From Paenibacillus glucanolyticus NBRC 15330 (GTDB lineage Bacteria; Bacillota; Bacilli; Paenibacillales; Paenibacillaceae), in assembly GCF_004000885.1 (NCBI RefSeq), contig NZ_BIMC01000028.1, forward strand, positions 1 to 59,445: a DNA stretch of 59,445 nucleotides, written 5' to 3'. The translations under genes were made by a program, and so were the position numbers. Positions within the stretch are counted from its first letter, which is position 1. Every line of letters begins with the position of its first letter. A model generated the notes under the pieces. It was given only the letters and a program-made list of their open reading frames with translations. It did not search any database and was not told where the DNA came from. Below, piece by piece: positions 44,497-53,112 of this stretch.

Positions 44497-46371
44497 ATGA
44501 AACAGATTATCGTGCTGGGCGGCGGATATGGCGGCATACTCACGGCCAAGAAGCTGGCTAAACGACTGCGTAAACAGAAGGATTTGCGGATAACACTCAT
44601 CGACCGCAAGCCGTATCATACACTGCTGACCGAACTGCATGAAGTAGCCGCTAACCGGGTAGAGGAAGATTCCATTAAGGTGGATCTCAAAAAAGTGTTT
44701 GCCGGATTCCGCAACGTGGATGTCGTGCTTGATGAGATCGGCGATATCGATTTTGACAACCAGAGACTCCGCGGTGAGAAACAAACTTATAACTACGACT
44801 ATCTTGTCATCGGAACAGGCAGCAAGCCGACCTTCTTCGGCATACCGGGCGCGGATCAACACGCCTTTACCCTGTGGTCCTATGATGATGCGGTTCGCTT
44901 GAAGGAACACACCCTGAACATGTTCCGCAAAGCGGTACTTGAGCGCGACCCGCAGGTTCGCAAAGAAATGCTGACCTTCGTTGTGGTCGGCGGCGGATTT
45001 ACCGGCGTTGAGATGATCGGTGAACTGGCTGAATTTACTAAAGAGCTCTGCAAGGAGTTCCATGTAGAGCCAAGCAAGGTAACTCTTCATGTTGCCGATA
45101 TGGTCGACAAGATCCTCCCAATCCTGCCCGAGCCGCTAATACGCAAAGCCGAGAAGCGGCTGCGCAAAATGGACGTCAACATCATTACAGGCTCCAAGAT
45201 TACAGAGGTTAAGGCGGACGGCGTTACCGTCGGCGGCAGCGACATTAAATCCCGTACGGTGATCTGGACCGCAGGAGTCGAAGGCTCGGACGTGGTTGGC
45301 AGCATGGATGTTGAGCAAAAAGGCCGCAAGCGGATTTTGACCAACGACAAGCTGCAAATCCCTGCCCATCCTAACGTGTACGTTGTAGGCGACAATATAT
45401 TCTACATTCCTGAGGGTGCAGCTGCACCTGTCCCGCAGATGGTAGAAAACGCGGAGCTGGCAGCCCCGGTCATCGCATTTAACATCGTGGCCGAGCTGTT
45501 GAACAAACCGATGAAGTCCTACAAACCGACGTTCCACGGCACGATGGTCTGTATCGGCAGCCGTTACGGGGTAGCCAATGTGGGGGTTCCAGGCCACATG
45601 TTCAAGCTCAGCGGCTTCCTGGCTATGGCAGTCAAGCATCTGATCAACATGGTGTATTTGTTCCAGGTGTGCGGCTTCAACAAGGTATACCATTACCTGC
45701 TGCATGAGTTCTTCCATGTCCGGAACAACCGCAGCTTCCTGGGGGGACATTTTGCGAAACGTTCGCCGAATTTCTGGCTCGTTCCGCTACGTATTTTTGC
45801 CGGATGGATGTGGCTCTCCCAAGGCTGGGATAAGATTCACAAAATTATCGACGATCCGGATAAAGTGTTCCTGATTCCGGCCAAAGCAGCCGACGGCGTA
45901 AGCGCGGCCTCTGCTGCAGGCGCTGACGCCGCCGGAGCCGGAGCGGCAGATGCGGTGTCCGCCGCCTCCGCTTACACGGCTGAAGCGGTCTCGGCACTGC
46001 CGGTGCCGGATTTCATAAAATCGATGGTGGACTGGTCGATGGACCTCATGTTCTATACCGGCGACGGCGGTTATACTTCGCTTGCTTATGTGTTTCAGAC
46101 CTCGATGGTACTGGCTGAGCTGATCGTTGGCATCCTGCTGATTGTCGGTTTGTTCACAGCTCCTGCAGCCATAGTCAGTGTTGCTATGGGCGCCATGGTC
46201 TGGGTATCGGGCATGGCACCTAACGAAATGCTGTGGTACCTCGCAGCAGGGATCGCCTTGATCGGCGGATCGGGCAGCACGCTGGGTCTGGACTATTACG
46301 TGTACCCTTGGCTCAAAAAGGTATGGAAACGAATACCGCTGGTAAGGCGATGGTACGTGTACACGGACTAA
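44497..46371 (+). CDS. ndh2: Type II NADH dehydrogenase with C-terminal membrane domain (Ndh2)
   Basis: 624 residues. FAD-binding GGGYGG (8-13), NADH-binding GGGFTG (165-170) and the second FAD motif NVYVVGDN make up an NDH-2 core of about 400 residues. The rest is a membrane domain (DoxX-like helices from LVPLRIFAGWMWLSQGWDKI on) with an Ala-rich loop. This extended architecture is that of Ndh2 in the Listeria extracellular electron transfer locus, which feeds demethylmenaquinone. TGAGGGGAG precedes the ATG, 50 bases after pplA. Confidence 0.9.
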   Translation: MKQIIVLGGGYGGILTAKKLAKRLRKQKDLRITLIDRKPYHTLLTELHEVAANRVEEDSIKVDLKKVFAGFRNVDVVLDEIGDIDFDNQRLRGEKQTYNYDYLVIGTGSKPTFFGIPGADQHAFTLWSYDDAVRLKEHTLNMFRKAVLERDPQVRKEMLTFVVVGGGFTGVEMIGELAEFTKELCKEFHVEPSKVTLHVADMVDKILPILPEPLIRKAEKRLRKMDVNIITGSKITEVKADGVTVGGSDIKSRTVIWTAGVEGSDVVGSMDVEQKGRKRILTNDKLQIPAHPNVYVVGDNIFYIPEGAAAPVPQMVENAELAAPVIAFNIVAELLNKPMKSYKPTFHGTMVCIGSRYGVANVGVPGHMFKLSGFLAMAVKHLINMVYLFQVCGFNKVYHYLLHEFFHVRNNRSFLGGHFAKRSPNFWLVPLRIFAGWMWLSQGWDKIHKIIDDPDKVFLIPAKAADGVSAASAAGADAAGAGAADAVSAASAYTAEAVSALPVPDFIKSMVDWSMDLMFYTGDGGYTSLAYVFQTSMVLAELIVGILLIVGLFTAPAAIVSVAMGAMVWVSGMAPNEMLWYLAAGIALIGGSGSTLGLDYYVYPWLKKVWKRIPLVRRWYVYTD

Positions 46372-46622
46372 TCCCTTTCACTGTTATGAGAATAACCGTC
46401 ACCATGCACGGCTGATTCATCTCATAAGCCGCTTCTGCGTCGGTATTTGAAACCCCATAATCAGACCTCAGAGCCGCGCATGTGTCCAGAGCGTAGTTGC
46501 GTTCCCTTGTCGTTGCGATGCCGCCGCGGATTCTGCCCTGGTCCCCGGCGGTAACGGACGATTAACATGAACGTCCTGCGCTCTCTAATCAACACGAGCC
46601 TTCCGGAAGGAGTCAATCAACG

Positions 46623-47063
46623 ATGGATATGAAGCTTTTACAAGATACAATCGACATGCTTCGGTCGCATATCGATTCCGGAACGGATATCGATTGGACA
46701 GATATGGATAACAGGCCGGTGAGGGACATTGCCGATATGCTGGACGCTTATGAATTGGCCCATTCCCGCAAAATGACGGTACTGGCATGCTGCATCCTGA
46801 TTCAATCCGCGCTCAGCAAGCACGGCAAGCTGCACGCGCAGGATAACGAGAGATTGACGAGGATGCTGCTCGACGGCGATTATTTGACCGGACTCATGTA
46901 CCGGATTGCCGTCAAACGGAAGGAGTGGAAGCTGCTGTCCCAGCTCCTGCCTTTTCACAAACGCATGCAGCTGACCCTGCTGAAGAAGAATGCATCACCT
47001 GAAGTCCTGCTGAGCGAGCTGAAACGTGAAATCCGCAGCTACCTGGAACAACGGAGCGCATAA
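46623..47063 (+). CDS. hepS: Short HepS-like heptaprenyl diphosphate synthase component I
   Basis: 146 residues. The core ILIQSALSKHGKL followed by LLDGDYLTGLMYRIAVKRKEW matches the HEPPP_synt_1 (HepS) pattern of a helical partner that sets chain length in two-component polyprenyl synthases. B. subtilis HepS is about 250 residues, so this is a short version. AAGGAG lies 10 bases upstream of the ATG. It lies 35 bases before the catalytic HepT-like gene. No specific feature is seen in the 46372-46622 gap. Confidence 0.65.
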   Translation: MDMKLLQDTIDMLRSHIDSGTDIDWTDMDNRPVRDIADMLDAYELAHSRKMTVLACCILIQSALSKHGKLHAQDNERLTRMLLDGDYLTGLMYRIAVKRKEWKLLSQLLPFHKRMQLTLLKKNASPEVLLSELKREIRSYLEQRSA

Positions 47064-47097
47064 GGAGCCCTTAAGGGAAAAAGGAGCGATTATTCAG

Positions 47098-48102
47098 ATG
47101 AATATTCATAAACAAATAGGAGTGGATCTCGCTTCCTTCGACCGCCTGCTCCGGGAGGTGGTCACTTCAGACCGTGACCTCTCACCTCCATCCGTTGTGC
47201 TGGAGAGCGTCGTGAATCTCATCAACTCCGGCGGCAAGCGGCTGCGGCCGCTGATGGTCATGCTCGGCAGCCGTTTCGGGGTAAGCGGGCATGAGTCCGC
47301 CGTCATGAAAACCGCCGTGCTGCTCGAATATTTACACATGGCTTCGCTGGTGCATGATGACATCATCGATCAATCCGATATGCGGCGCGGCATGCCAACC
47401 CTGCATGAAACAACGGATGTTCAGACGGCCGTGCACATTGGCAACTACATGATCGCCCGTGCGATCGAGTGGGCTGCTGGCCATCCGGGCGAGGAATCAG
47501 ACGGGGCCAGCGAAGCTGTCTCCGAGGAGGATGCTTACCGTTTGGCAGAGCTTGCCGCTCTCGTGACGGAGCTCTGTATGGGAGAGTACGACCAGCTGCA
47601 TCACCGCTTTAACTATGATCTGACGATGGGGCAGTACTTGGAGAAGACACGCTGCAAAACCGCCCTGCTCATGGCTCACTGCCTGAAAGCGGGCGCTGAG
47701 GCGGCCAAAGCAGATGCCAGAACCGCTGAATTGCTCTTTCAATTCGGCGAAGCGCTGGGGATGGCGTTTCAGATCCGGGATGACCTGCTTGATTTCACGC
47801 AGTCCAAGGAGACCATCGGCAAACCCGCAGGCGCCGATCTGCGCAACGGCAACATTACGCTGCCCGTGATCTATGCCCTGAACGAACCTGCCCTTGCAGC
47901 GAAGATCAGGCAGCTCGGCCCAGGCTCAGCGGATGCTGACATGGATGAAGTGATACTCCGCATCGCGGGAAGCAGCGCAACCGAGCAGAGCGAAGAACTT
48001 GCACGCTCCTACGCGGAGCAAGCTCAGCTCATGATCGGTGAATTGGCTGATCATCCGGCCCGGTGTGATTTACAGGCTTTGCTCCATTATTTTCTGCCCT
48101 AA
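47098..48102 (+). CDS. hepT: Polyprenyl diphosphate synthase, catalytic component (HepT/DmkB-like)
   Basis: 334 residues. Trans-isoprenyl diphosphate synthase with both Asp-rich motifs, DDIID (87-91) and DDLLD (228-232), and GGKRLRP near the N-terminus. It makes the isoprenoid side chain of (demethyl)menaquinone. I chose the ATG at 47098 (MNIHKQIG) with AAAGGAG upstream; a longer frame overlaps the previous gene. In Listeria a paralogous synthase in the EET locus supplies a dedicated demethylmenaquinone; a matching DmkA prenyltransferase is not in this window. Confidence 0.9.
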   Translation: MNIHKQIGVDLASFDRLLREVVTSDRDLSPPSVVLESVVNLINSGGKRLRPLMVMLGSRFGVSGHESAVMKTAVLLEYLHMASLVHDDIIDQSDMRRGMPTLHETTDVQTAVHIGNYMIARAIEWAAGHPGEESDGASEAVSEEDAYRLAELAALVTELCMGEYDQLHHRFNYDLTMGQYLEKTRCKTALLMAHCLKAGAEAAKADARTAELLFQFGEALGMAFQIRDDLLDFTQSKETIGKPAGADLRNGNITLPVIYALNEPALAAKIRQLGPGSADADMDEVILRIAGSSATEQSEELARSYAEQAQLMIGELADHPARCDLQALLHYFLP

Positions 48103-48128
48103 AGACATGAACTCATATATTCCAACTT

Positions 48129-48164
48129 GAACAGGGATCGTCCAATACGGGCGCATCCCTGTTC
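48129..48164 (+). repeat. Hairpin between hepT and the thioredoxin-like gene
   Basis: GAACAGGGAT / ATCCCTGTTC with an inner CGTCC/GGGCG stem and a 5-base loop. No T tract follows. It may be a processing or stability element within the operon. Confidence 0.55.
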
Positions 48165-48187
48165 GGTATGAAAGGATGTTCAAGCAC

Positions 48188-49372
48188 ATGAATCACAAAC
48201 AAATATGGAGGTGGAGAGCAGCGCTGATCACCTTCCTGATCCTGCTTGTCGCCGGAGGTTTCATGCTGTTCAAGTCCTCTCCCCTTGCCGATGGGGCTGC
48301 AGGCGACACACAGGTGAAATCCATTGCTGTTTTTGCTCTTAAGGGCTGCGGCAGCTGTTCCATAGCACTGGATGCCATGGAACAGCTGGAAGCAGAAACC
48401 CCTGCCTACCGCTTCCAGTACTTCAGCATTTCGGAGGATACGGAAGCCGTTAACCGGTACGGGATCATCGAGCATCCAACCATCCTGTTTCTGAACGCTC
48501 AGGACGAGGAAGTCGGAAGATTGACGGCAGATATTTCGAGCGAACGGATTATGCGCGAGCTGGAGACCCTCGCCGAAGACCCGGAGCGCGTGAGCCCGGC
48601 TCAAAGCACGATTATATCCGCCGTTCCCAGCACCATGCCCAGCGTAACTCTCCATGCCTATGACCCGCACAGCGGTTTATTCACGCCCGTGTCCCAGTAT
48701 GTTCAGGCGGATACCGCTGTCCGTTATGCCAAGGTCAGTGCCATGACGATGCTGACCCAGCTTGGGGATCTGCTTCCACCTGAACTTGAGAGCGCCATTC
48801 CAGCAGGCGTAACCTTCGTGGAGATCCGAACCGAGAATGGGACAACCGTGGTTGAATTATCCACCTCCTTCCGTGATTTTGCCGCCTCGGAGGAAGGACA
48901 ACGGGCAGAGCAGGCTATCGCTTTGACACTGCATACGTTCGAAGGTGTCCATGGCGTTCAAGTGGTAAGCGGTTCGTATCGGGGGAGCATGCTGCAGGCG
49001 AAGGATCTGGCCGGCCGATCGGACGGAAAAAGCGACTATCTGCTGAACCCGGCTCCGCCCCTTCCCCATATAACCAGTGTAAAGGAATACAATGCGGCGA
49101 TTCTTCACGCCAGCCACTTAGCCTTTATGCCCTGCTTCTGCGGGTGCGGTGATGCCGGCCACAGCAGCAATCTCAATTGCTATTATGCCAGGGGAGACGA
49201 TGGCCGGCTCACGCCAACCACCCACGCAAAGTTCTGCCAAACCTGCCTCGACATCACGAATATGTATCTGGACGGCAGGCAGCAGGGCCTTGACCTGAAG
49301 GACATCCGGCAGTCCGTTGATCAGGCCTATCAGGGGATCGAACCGACGGACACCCCTTTGCCGTTAGATTAA
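48188..49372 (+). CDS. Membrane-anchored thioredoxin-GerMN-PCYCGC fusion protein
   Basis: 394 residues with three modules outside one N-terminal membrane helix (about 8-28). Residues 44-130 form a thioredoxin-like fold with CGSC (54-57) and a cis-Pro HPT (96-98). Residues 150-265 match the GerMN pattern (LHTFEGVHGVQVV). Residues 300-380 carry a PCYCGC-type domain: MPCFCGCG (314-321), Cys331 and CQTC (350-353). The cysteines could bind metal or cycle as dithiols. I chose the ATG at 48188, 9 bases after AAAGGATG. It is the last gene of the pplA-ndh2-hepS-hepT series, so a redox role at the outer face of the membrane is likely but inferred. Confidence 0.8.
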   Translation: MNHKQIWRWRAALITFLILLVAGGFMLFKSSPLADGAAGDTQVKSIAVFALKGCGSCSIALDAMEQLEAETPAYRFQYFSISEDTEAVNRYGIIEHPTILFLNAQDEEVGRLTADISSERIMRELETLAEDPERVSPAQSTIISAVPSTMPSVTLHAYDPHSGLFTPVSQYVQADTAVRYAKVSAMTMLTQLGDLLPPELESAIPAGVTFVEIRTENGTTVVELSTSFRDFAASEEGQRAEQAIALTLHTFEGVHGVQVVSGSYRGSMLQAKDLAGRSDGKSDYLLNPAPPLPHITSVKEYNAAILHASHLAFMPCFCGCGDAGHSSNLNCYYARGDDGRLTPTTHAKFCQTCLDITNMYLDGRQQGLDLKDIRQSVDQAYQGIEPTDTPLPLD

Positions 49373-49378
49373 TAGGGA

Positions 49379-49423
49379 GCACAGGGAAACACCTATCTTG
49401 CTAGGATAGGTGTTTCCCTGTGC
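49379..49423. repeat. Perfect inverted repeat, 19-bp arms
   Basis: GCACAGGGAAACACCTATC (49379-49397) and its exact complement (49405-49423) around TTGCTAG, directly after the fusion gene. There is no T run on either side, so it acts as a strong hairpin rather than a textbook terminator. The rest of the gap to 49611 is AT-rich and otherwise featureless. Confidence 0.8.
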
Positions 49424-49611
49424 CAGCGAGGGCTGCAAGATGATCTCACCAAAATAATCGTTCAGTCTTCCAATTCATACGTATTATTACCATTTTATAA
49501 CTTTACGCCTAATATGAATCTAGTCTATGATTTGACTGGGTAAATCATCCATGGATCGTATACATCGGGCAGTGAAAATCGACGGATTCAGAAGAGGGGA
49601 CTTATTGAAGA

Positions 49612-50544
49612 GTGTGCAAAAAATACCTGAGTTTTATGACAGTAGCCTTACTATTTCTCTTATTTGCCCATGAAGAGATCAGGGCTTCAAGCCAGAAAAT
49701 GAATTTGACTATTTCTAACGGAGTAACCTATTACGGGGAATTGAAGAATAACAAGCCCCACGGGAAAGGCACCATGAGATGGGGACCCTACAAAGTGTAC
49801 AGTGGGGATTGGTACAATGGTCAAAGATCCGGCTTTGGCAAGTACATATCGGATAGAGTCTCTGATCATACGATCATCGTCTATGAAGGTGAATGGAAAA
49901 ACGATCGTCCGAATGGAAGCGGGATTCGCAAAGAAAGCAACCCCGAACTAGAATTCTATAGCATCTCAAAGGGTCTGTTTCAAGATGATGTCTTTACATC
50001 AGGTCATTCCATTGTGCAATCGATCGGCGAGATTTGGTTTGAATATCAAAATGGGAACACCTACTTGGAATTTTCCGTCATGGATAACGAGGATGCTGCT
50101 GTAATGCATTCCGAACTGGCAGACGGTACCATTGAAATTCTGAAATATTACAAAAGAATAAAGTCAACGCCTGACTTCAAAGGGTTCGAATATGCAAGGA
50201 GCGTAGAGGATTTCGGCAGTTCCTCCAGCGAAGGCATATACAGGCCCGGTGATTATGATCTGATGGAAATCTATACGGGGGTCCATCAATATTACGCTGG
50301 CGGGAAGTATTATAGAGCAGAGAATTATAAGAGCGGGAAACTGCTTTCAGCCAAAGACGTACTGGAGAAGGGACAGTTCGATGCGAGCCTCCAAAAGAAA
50401 ATCAAAGATCATAAACATGTCTTGCTACCCTATCTGAGCGAATTCTCAACACTGTTGAAGGAGATTGAAAATGTCCCGGAGTCAACAGGCTGTCGCAATA
50501 CCTCCACAAGCATATGCGGTTCCTTTCCGATTAAATTCGAGTAA
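49612..50544 (+). CDS. Secreted MORN-repeat protein
   Basis: 310 residues. Hydrophobic signal segment (about 8-20), then at least three MORN repeats: YYGELKNNKPHGKGTM, YSGDWYNGQRSGFGKY and YEGEWKNDRPNGSGI. The C-terminal 180 residues are not recognised. The start is uncertain: GTG at 49612 lies 14 bases after GAGGGGA, while TTG at 49605 has ideal spacing but is in another frame. A one-base difference in the A6 run at 49618-49623 would join that start to the signal peptide. Bacterial MORN proteins often act at the envelope; the function here is unknown. Confidence 0.8.
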   Translation: MCKKYLSFMTVALLFLLFAHEEIRASSQKMNLTISNGVTYYGELKNNKPHGKGTMRWGPYKVYSGDWYNGQRSGFGKYISDRVSDHTIIVYEGEWKNDRPNGSGIRKESNPELEFYSISKGLFQDDVFTSGHSIVQSIGEIWFEYQNGNTYLEFSVMDNEDAAVMHSELADGTIEILKYYKRIKSTPDFKGFEYARSVEDFGSSSSEGIYRPGDYDLMEIYTGVHQYYAGGKYYRAENYKSGKLLSAKDVLEKGQFDASLQKKIKDHKHVLLPYLSEFSTLLKEIENVPESTGCRNTSTSICGSFPIKFE

Positions 50545-50546
50545 CC

Positions 50547-50573
50547 AACCGCAGTCCCTTAGGGACTGCGGTT
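50547..50573. terminator. Inverted repeat between convergent genes, probable terminator
   Basis: ACCGCAGTCCC-TTA-GGGACTGCGGT between the MORN gene and ecfT. The T runs are short, so termination may be weak. Confidence 0.55.
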
Positions 50574-50594
50574 ATCTCCATGTTCATGACATAC

Positions 50595-51386
50595 CTACAG
50601 CAGTGCAGCAGCGGCCACAGGCAGCAGGAACGCCCCAACAAACAGCGTGTCTGCCCGTTTCCATACGAAGGCCCTGAATCGGCTTCTCGGCGCCCCCAGA
50701 CGGTATCCTCGCGCTTCCATGGAATCGGCTAGCCCGATAGCGCGGCGGAATGCGCCTGTCGTTACAGGCACCAGCAGGGCAATGATCAGCCGCGCCTTCT
50801 CTCTCAGCGGCCGGGACGACAAGTCGAGTCCCCGGGATTGCAGCGCCTTCCACAGCCGTTCCGCCTCCTCGAAGATAGTCGGAATGAACCGAAGCGCAAT
50901 GCCAAGCATCAGTACCAGGCGATCAGTCGGCAGACCGATACAGGTCAGCGGCTTCAGCAAGCTGCCGAGCCCCTGGGCCAGCTGCTCCGGTTGTGTCGTA
51001 AAGGTCAGCACCGCAGCCAGCATGATGAAGAGCGCCATCCGCGATGCGGATACGATGCCTTTTTCCAGTCCGCCCGCATACACCTTGAACGCACCCGCAT
51101 CCAGCAGCTTGCTGCCCCCTGCATCATACAAAAGATGAAATACCAGAATGAACAACATCAGGAACATAAGCGGCTTCATGGCTCGTATGAAGTAGCGGTA
51201 CGGAATTCCGGTACCTCGGATCACCGCGAGAGTAAACAGCAGCAGCGCGAGTGCACCCATGTACCCGTCCACCATAAACACGGCCACCATAAACAGCGGC
51301 ATGGCCGCCATCTTAGCACGGGGATCCAGCCGATGGACCCAGGAATCGCCTTCCATGTATCGCCCCAGAATGATTTTTCGTTTCAT
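50595..51386 (-). CDS. ecfT: ECF transporter transmembrane component EcfT
   Basis: 263 residues, several membrane helices. The coupling motifs that bind the two ATPases are visible (ALQSRGLD and SMEARGYRL). Together with EcfA1 and EcfA2 it forms the energising module for a vitamin-binding S component. In an EET locus the cargo is expected to be a flavin. No RibU-type S component lies in the window apart from the EetB-like protein. It is the last gene of the eetA operon. Confidence 0.9.
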   Translation of the reverse strand: MKRKIILGRYMEGDSWVHRLDPRAKMAAMPLFMVAVFMVDGYMGALALLLFTLAVIRGTGIPYRYFIRAMKPLMFLMLFILVFHLLYDAGGSKLLDAGAFKVYAGGLEKGIVSASRMALFIMLAAVLTFTTQPEQLAQGLGSLLKPLTCIGLPTDRLVLMLGIALRFIPTIFEEAERLWKALQSRGLDLSSRPLREKARLIIALLVPVTTGAFRRAIGLADSMEARGYRLGAPRSRFRAFVWKRADTLFVGAFLLPVAAAALL

Positions 51387-51411
51387 GACTGCCCCTCCCT
51401 TCGCTTATGCC

Positions 51412-52275
51412 CTATGATTGTGATTCGAGAAGCCCCGCATACCAGGCCGCCAGGGCTGCTGCATCCGGCAGCATCTCCGGTGTCTCTATTCCCAGCTGCG
51501 CTGCAAGAGTACCTGCTATCCGTACCGAAGACGGAGCCATCAGACCCGCCTCCTCCAGTACCTCCTGCTTGTGCACCAGTTCCCGGGCCGTGCCTTGAAA
51601 AATAACCCGTCCGCCCTTGATTACCACGAAATCATCCGCATAGGATACAAGCTCCTCCAACCTGTGAGTAACAACGATCACCGTCTTCCCCTCCGCCTTG
51701 GTCAACCCATGCAGCCGCTGCATCAGATCCTCGCGGCTCGCAGGATCAAGGGATGCCGTAGGCTCATCCAGGGCCAGGATATCAGGATCAGCCGCCAATA
51801 CAGCCGCCACGGCCGCCTTCCGCATCTGCCCGGAGCTTAACTTGAAGGGACTCTGTGCCAGCAGTGCCTCATCCAGCCCGACGAAGAAGGCTGCCCGGCG
51901 GACCGCTTCGGCGGCTTCCGCTTCACTCCATCCGAAATTAAGCGGCCCGAACAGCAAATCCTTCTCCACCGTATCCTCAAACAGCTGCTGCTCCGGATAT
52001 TGAAACACCAGCCCCACTCTTTGCCGAAGCTTGGGAGGGATCTTCCTGCTGTCGCCTGATTCAAGGTTGAAATCCAGAATGCGAACCAGCCCCTCATCTG
52101 CCCGCATCAATCCGTTCATATGCTGAAGCATCGTGGATTTTCCCGAACCCGGTGCGCCGAGGACAGCAATCATTCGTCCTTCTTCCAGCTCCAGATTCAG
52201 CCCGTCCAGTCCAAGAATCGGGGTCATCCCCCGGTCCCGGTAGCGGTAAGATACCTCTTCGAATGATATAACCAT
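51412..52275 (-). CDS. ecfA2: ECF transporter ATP-binding protein EcfA2
   Basis: 287 residues. Walker A GAPGSGKST, Q-loop region VGLVFQYPEQQLFEDTV, signature LSSGQMRKAAVA and Walker B ILALDEPTASLD. The variant signature LSSGQ and the YPEQQLF motif are typical of EcfA2. A perfect AGGAGG precedes the ATG, and the gene overlaps the end of ecfA1 by 52 bases. Confidence 0.93.
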   Translation of the reverse strand: MVISFEEVSYRYRDRGMTPILGLDGLNLELEEGRMIAVLGAPGSGKSTMLQHMNGLMRADEGLVRILDFNLESGDSRKIPPKLRQRVGLVFQYPEQQLFEDTVEKDLLFGPLNFGWSEAEAAEAVRRAAFFVGLDEALLAQSPFKLSSGQMRKAAVAAVLAADPDILALDEPTASLDPASREDLMQRLHGLTKAEGKTVIVVTHRLEELVSYADDFVVIKGGRVIFQGTARELVHKQEVLEEAGLMAPSSVRIAGTLAAQLGIETPEMLPDAAALAAWYAGLLESQS

Positions 52276-53096
52276 AACGCCTCCTGCACCTCCTTCTCCC
52301 TGACAAGCTCACCGATATCGATCCCACGCTCTTTCAGCTCCCTGCACAGCTGAAGAGCAAACGGAGCCTTCAGCCTGCACCGCTGGAGCAGGTCCTCTCG
52401 CAGAAGCAGCTCCCTCGGACTGCCGTCTGCTGTGACCATTCCGCCATCCAATACGATCAACCGGTCGGCTTCAGCCATCTCCTCCACATCATGGGTGATG
52501 GAGATCAGGGTATACCGGCCATCTGCATGCATCGCTCTCATGGAATCCAGCAGCTCGTTCTTGGCCTTCTCATCCAGCATGGAAGCCGCCTCGTCCAGGA
52601 CCAGTATGGAAGGCTCCATGGCCAGTACAGCAGCAATGGCGGACCGCTGCTTCTGTCCGCCGGACAGGGTTGCCGGATGGCGGTTTAACAGATGGACGAT
52701 ATCCAGCCGTTCCGCATAGGTCTGAATTCGATGCTGCATCTCTTCCCGGCTCAGACACAGATTTTCCAGGCCGAACGCGATATCGTCTTCCACGGTCAGG
52801 CCGACAAATTGATCGTCGGGATTGGCGAACACCATGCCGATATGGCGCCGAATGTCGCCCAGCGTACGGCCGCTTTGCTCCAGACCATCGATGAGAATGC
52901 GCCCGCGGCTCATGAGAAGCAGGCCGTTTAACAGCCGGATGAGCGTGGACTTCCCGGCCCCGTTCCTTCCGGCGATACAAACCCACTGCCCATGTGGAAT
53001 AGCCAGCGAGACGTCCTTGAGCACATTCGTGCAGCCTTGTCCATAATACACATGCTCCAACAGGACGGCATGCTTTGATTTATCGATTGTGCCCAT
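52224..53096 (-). CDS. ecfA1: ECF transporter ATP-binding protein EcfA1
   Basis: 290 residues. Walker A GRNGAGKST, Q-loop VGMVFANPDDQFVGL, signature LSGGQKQRSAIA and Walker B ILVLDEAASMLD. The NPDDQ motif is typical of EcfA1. I chose the ATG at 53096 (MGTIDKSK) with AAGGAGGGGG upstream; the start lies 16 bases after the eetB stop. Confidence 0.93.
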   Translation of the reverse strand: MGTIDKSKHAVLLEHVYYGQGCTNVLKDVSLAIPHGQWVCIAGRNGAGKSTLIRLLNGLLLMSRGRILIDGLEQSGRTLGDIRRHIGMVFANPDDQFVGLTVEDDIAFGLENLCLSREEMQHRIQTYAERLDIVHLLNRHPATLSGGQKQRSAIAAVLAMEPSILVLDEAASMLDEKAKNELLDSMRAMHADGRYTLISITHDVEEMAEADRLIVLDGGMVTADGSPRELLLREDLLQRCRLKAPFALQLCRELKERGIDIGELVREKEVQEALWLYHSKRYLTATGTGG

Positions 53097-53112
53097 GCCC
53101 TTCGCCCCCTCC

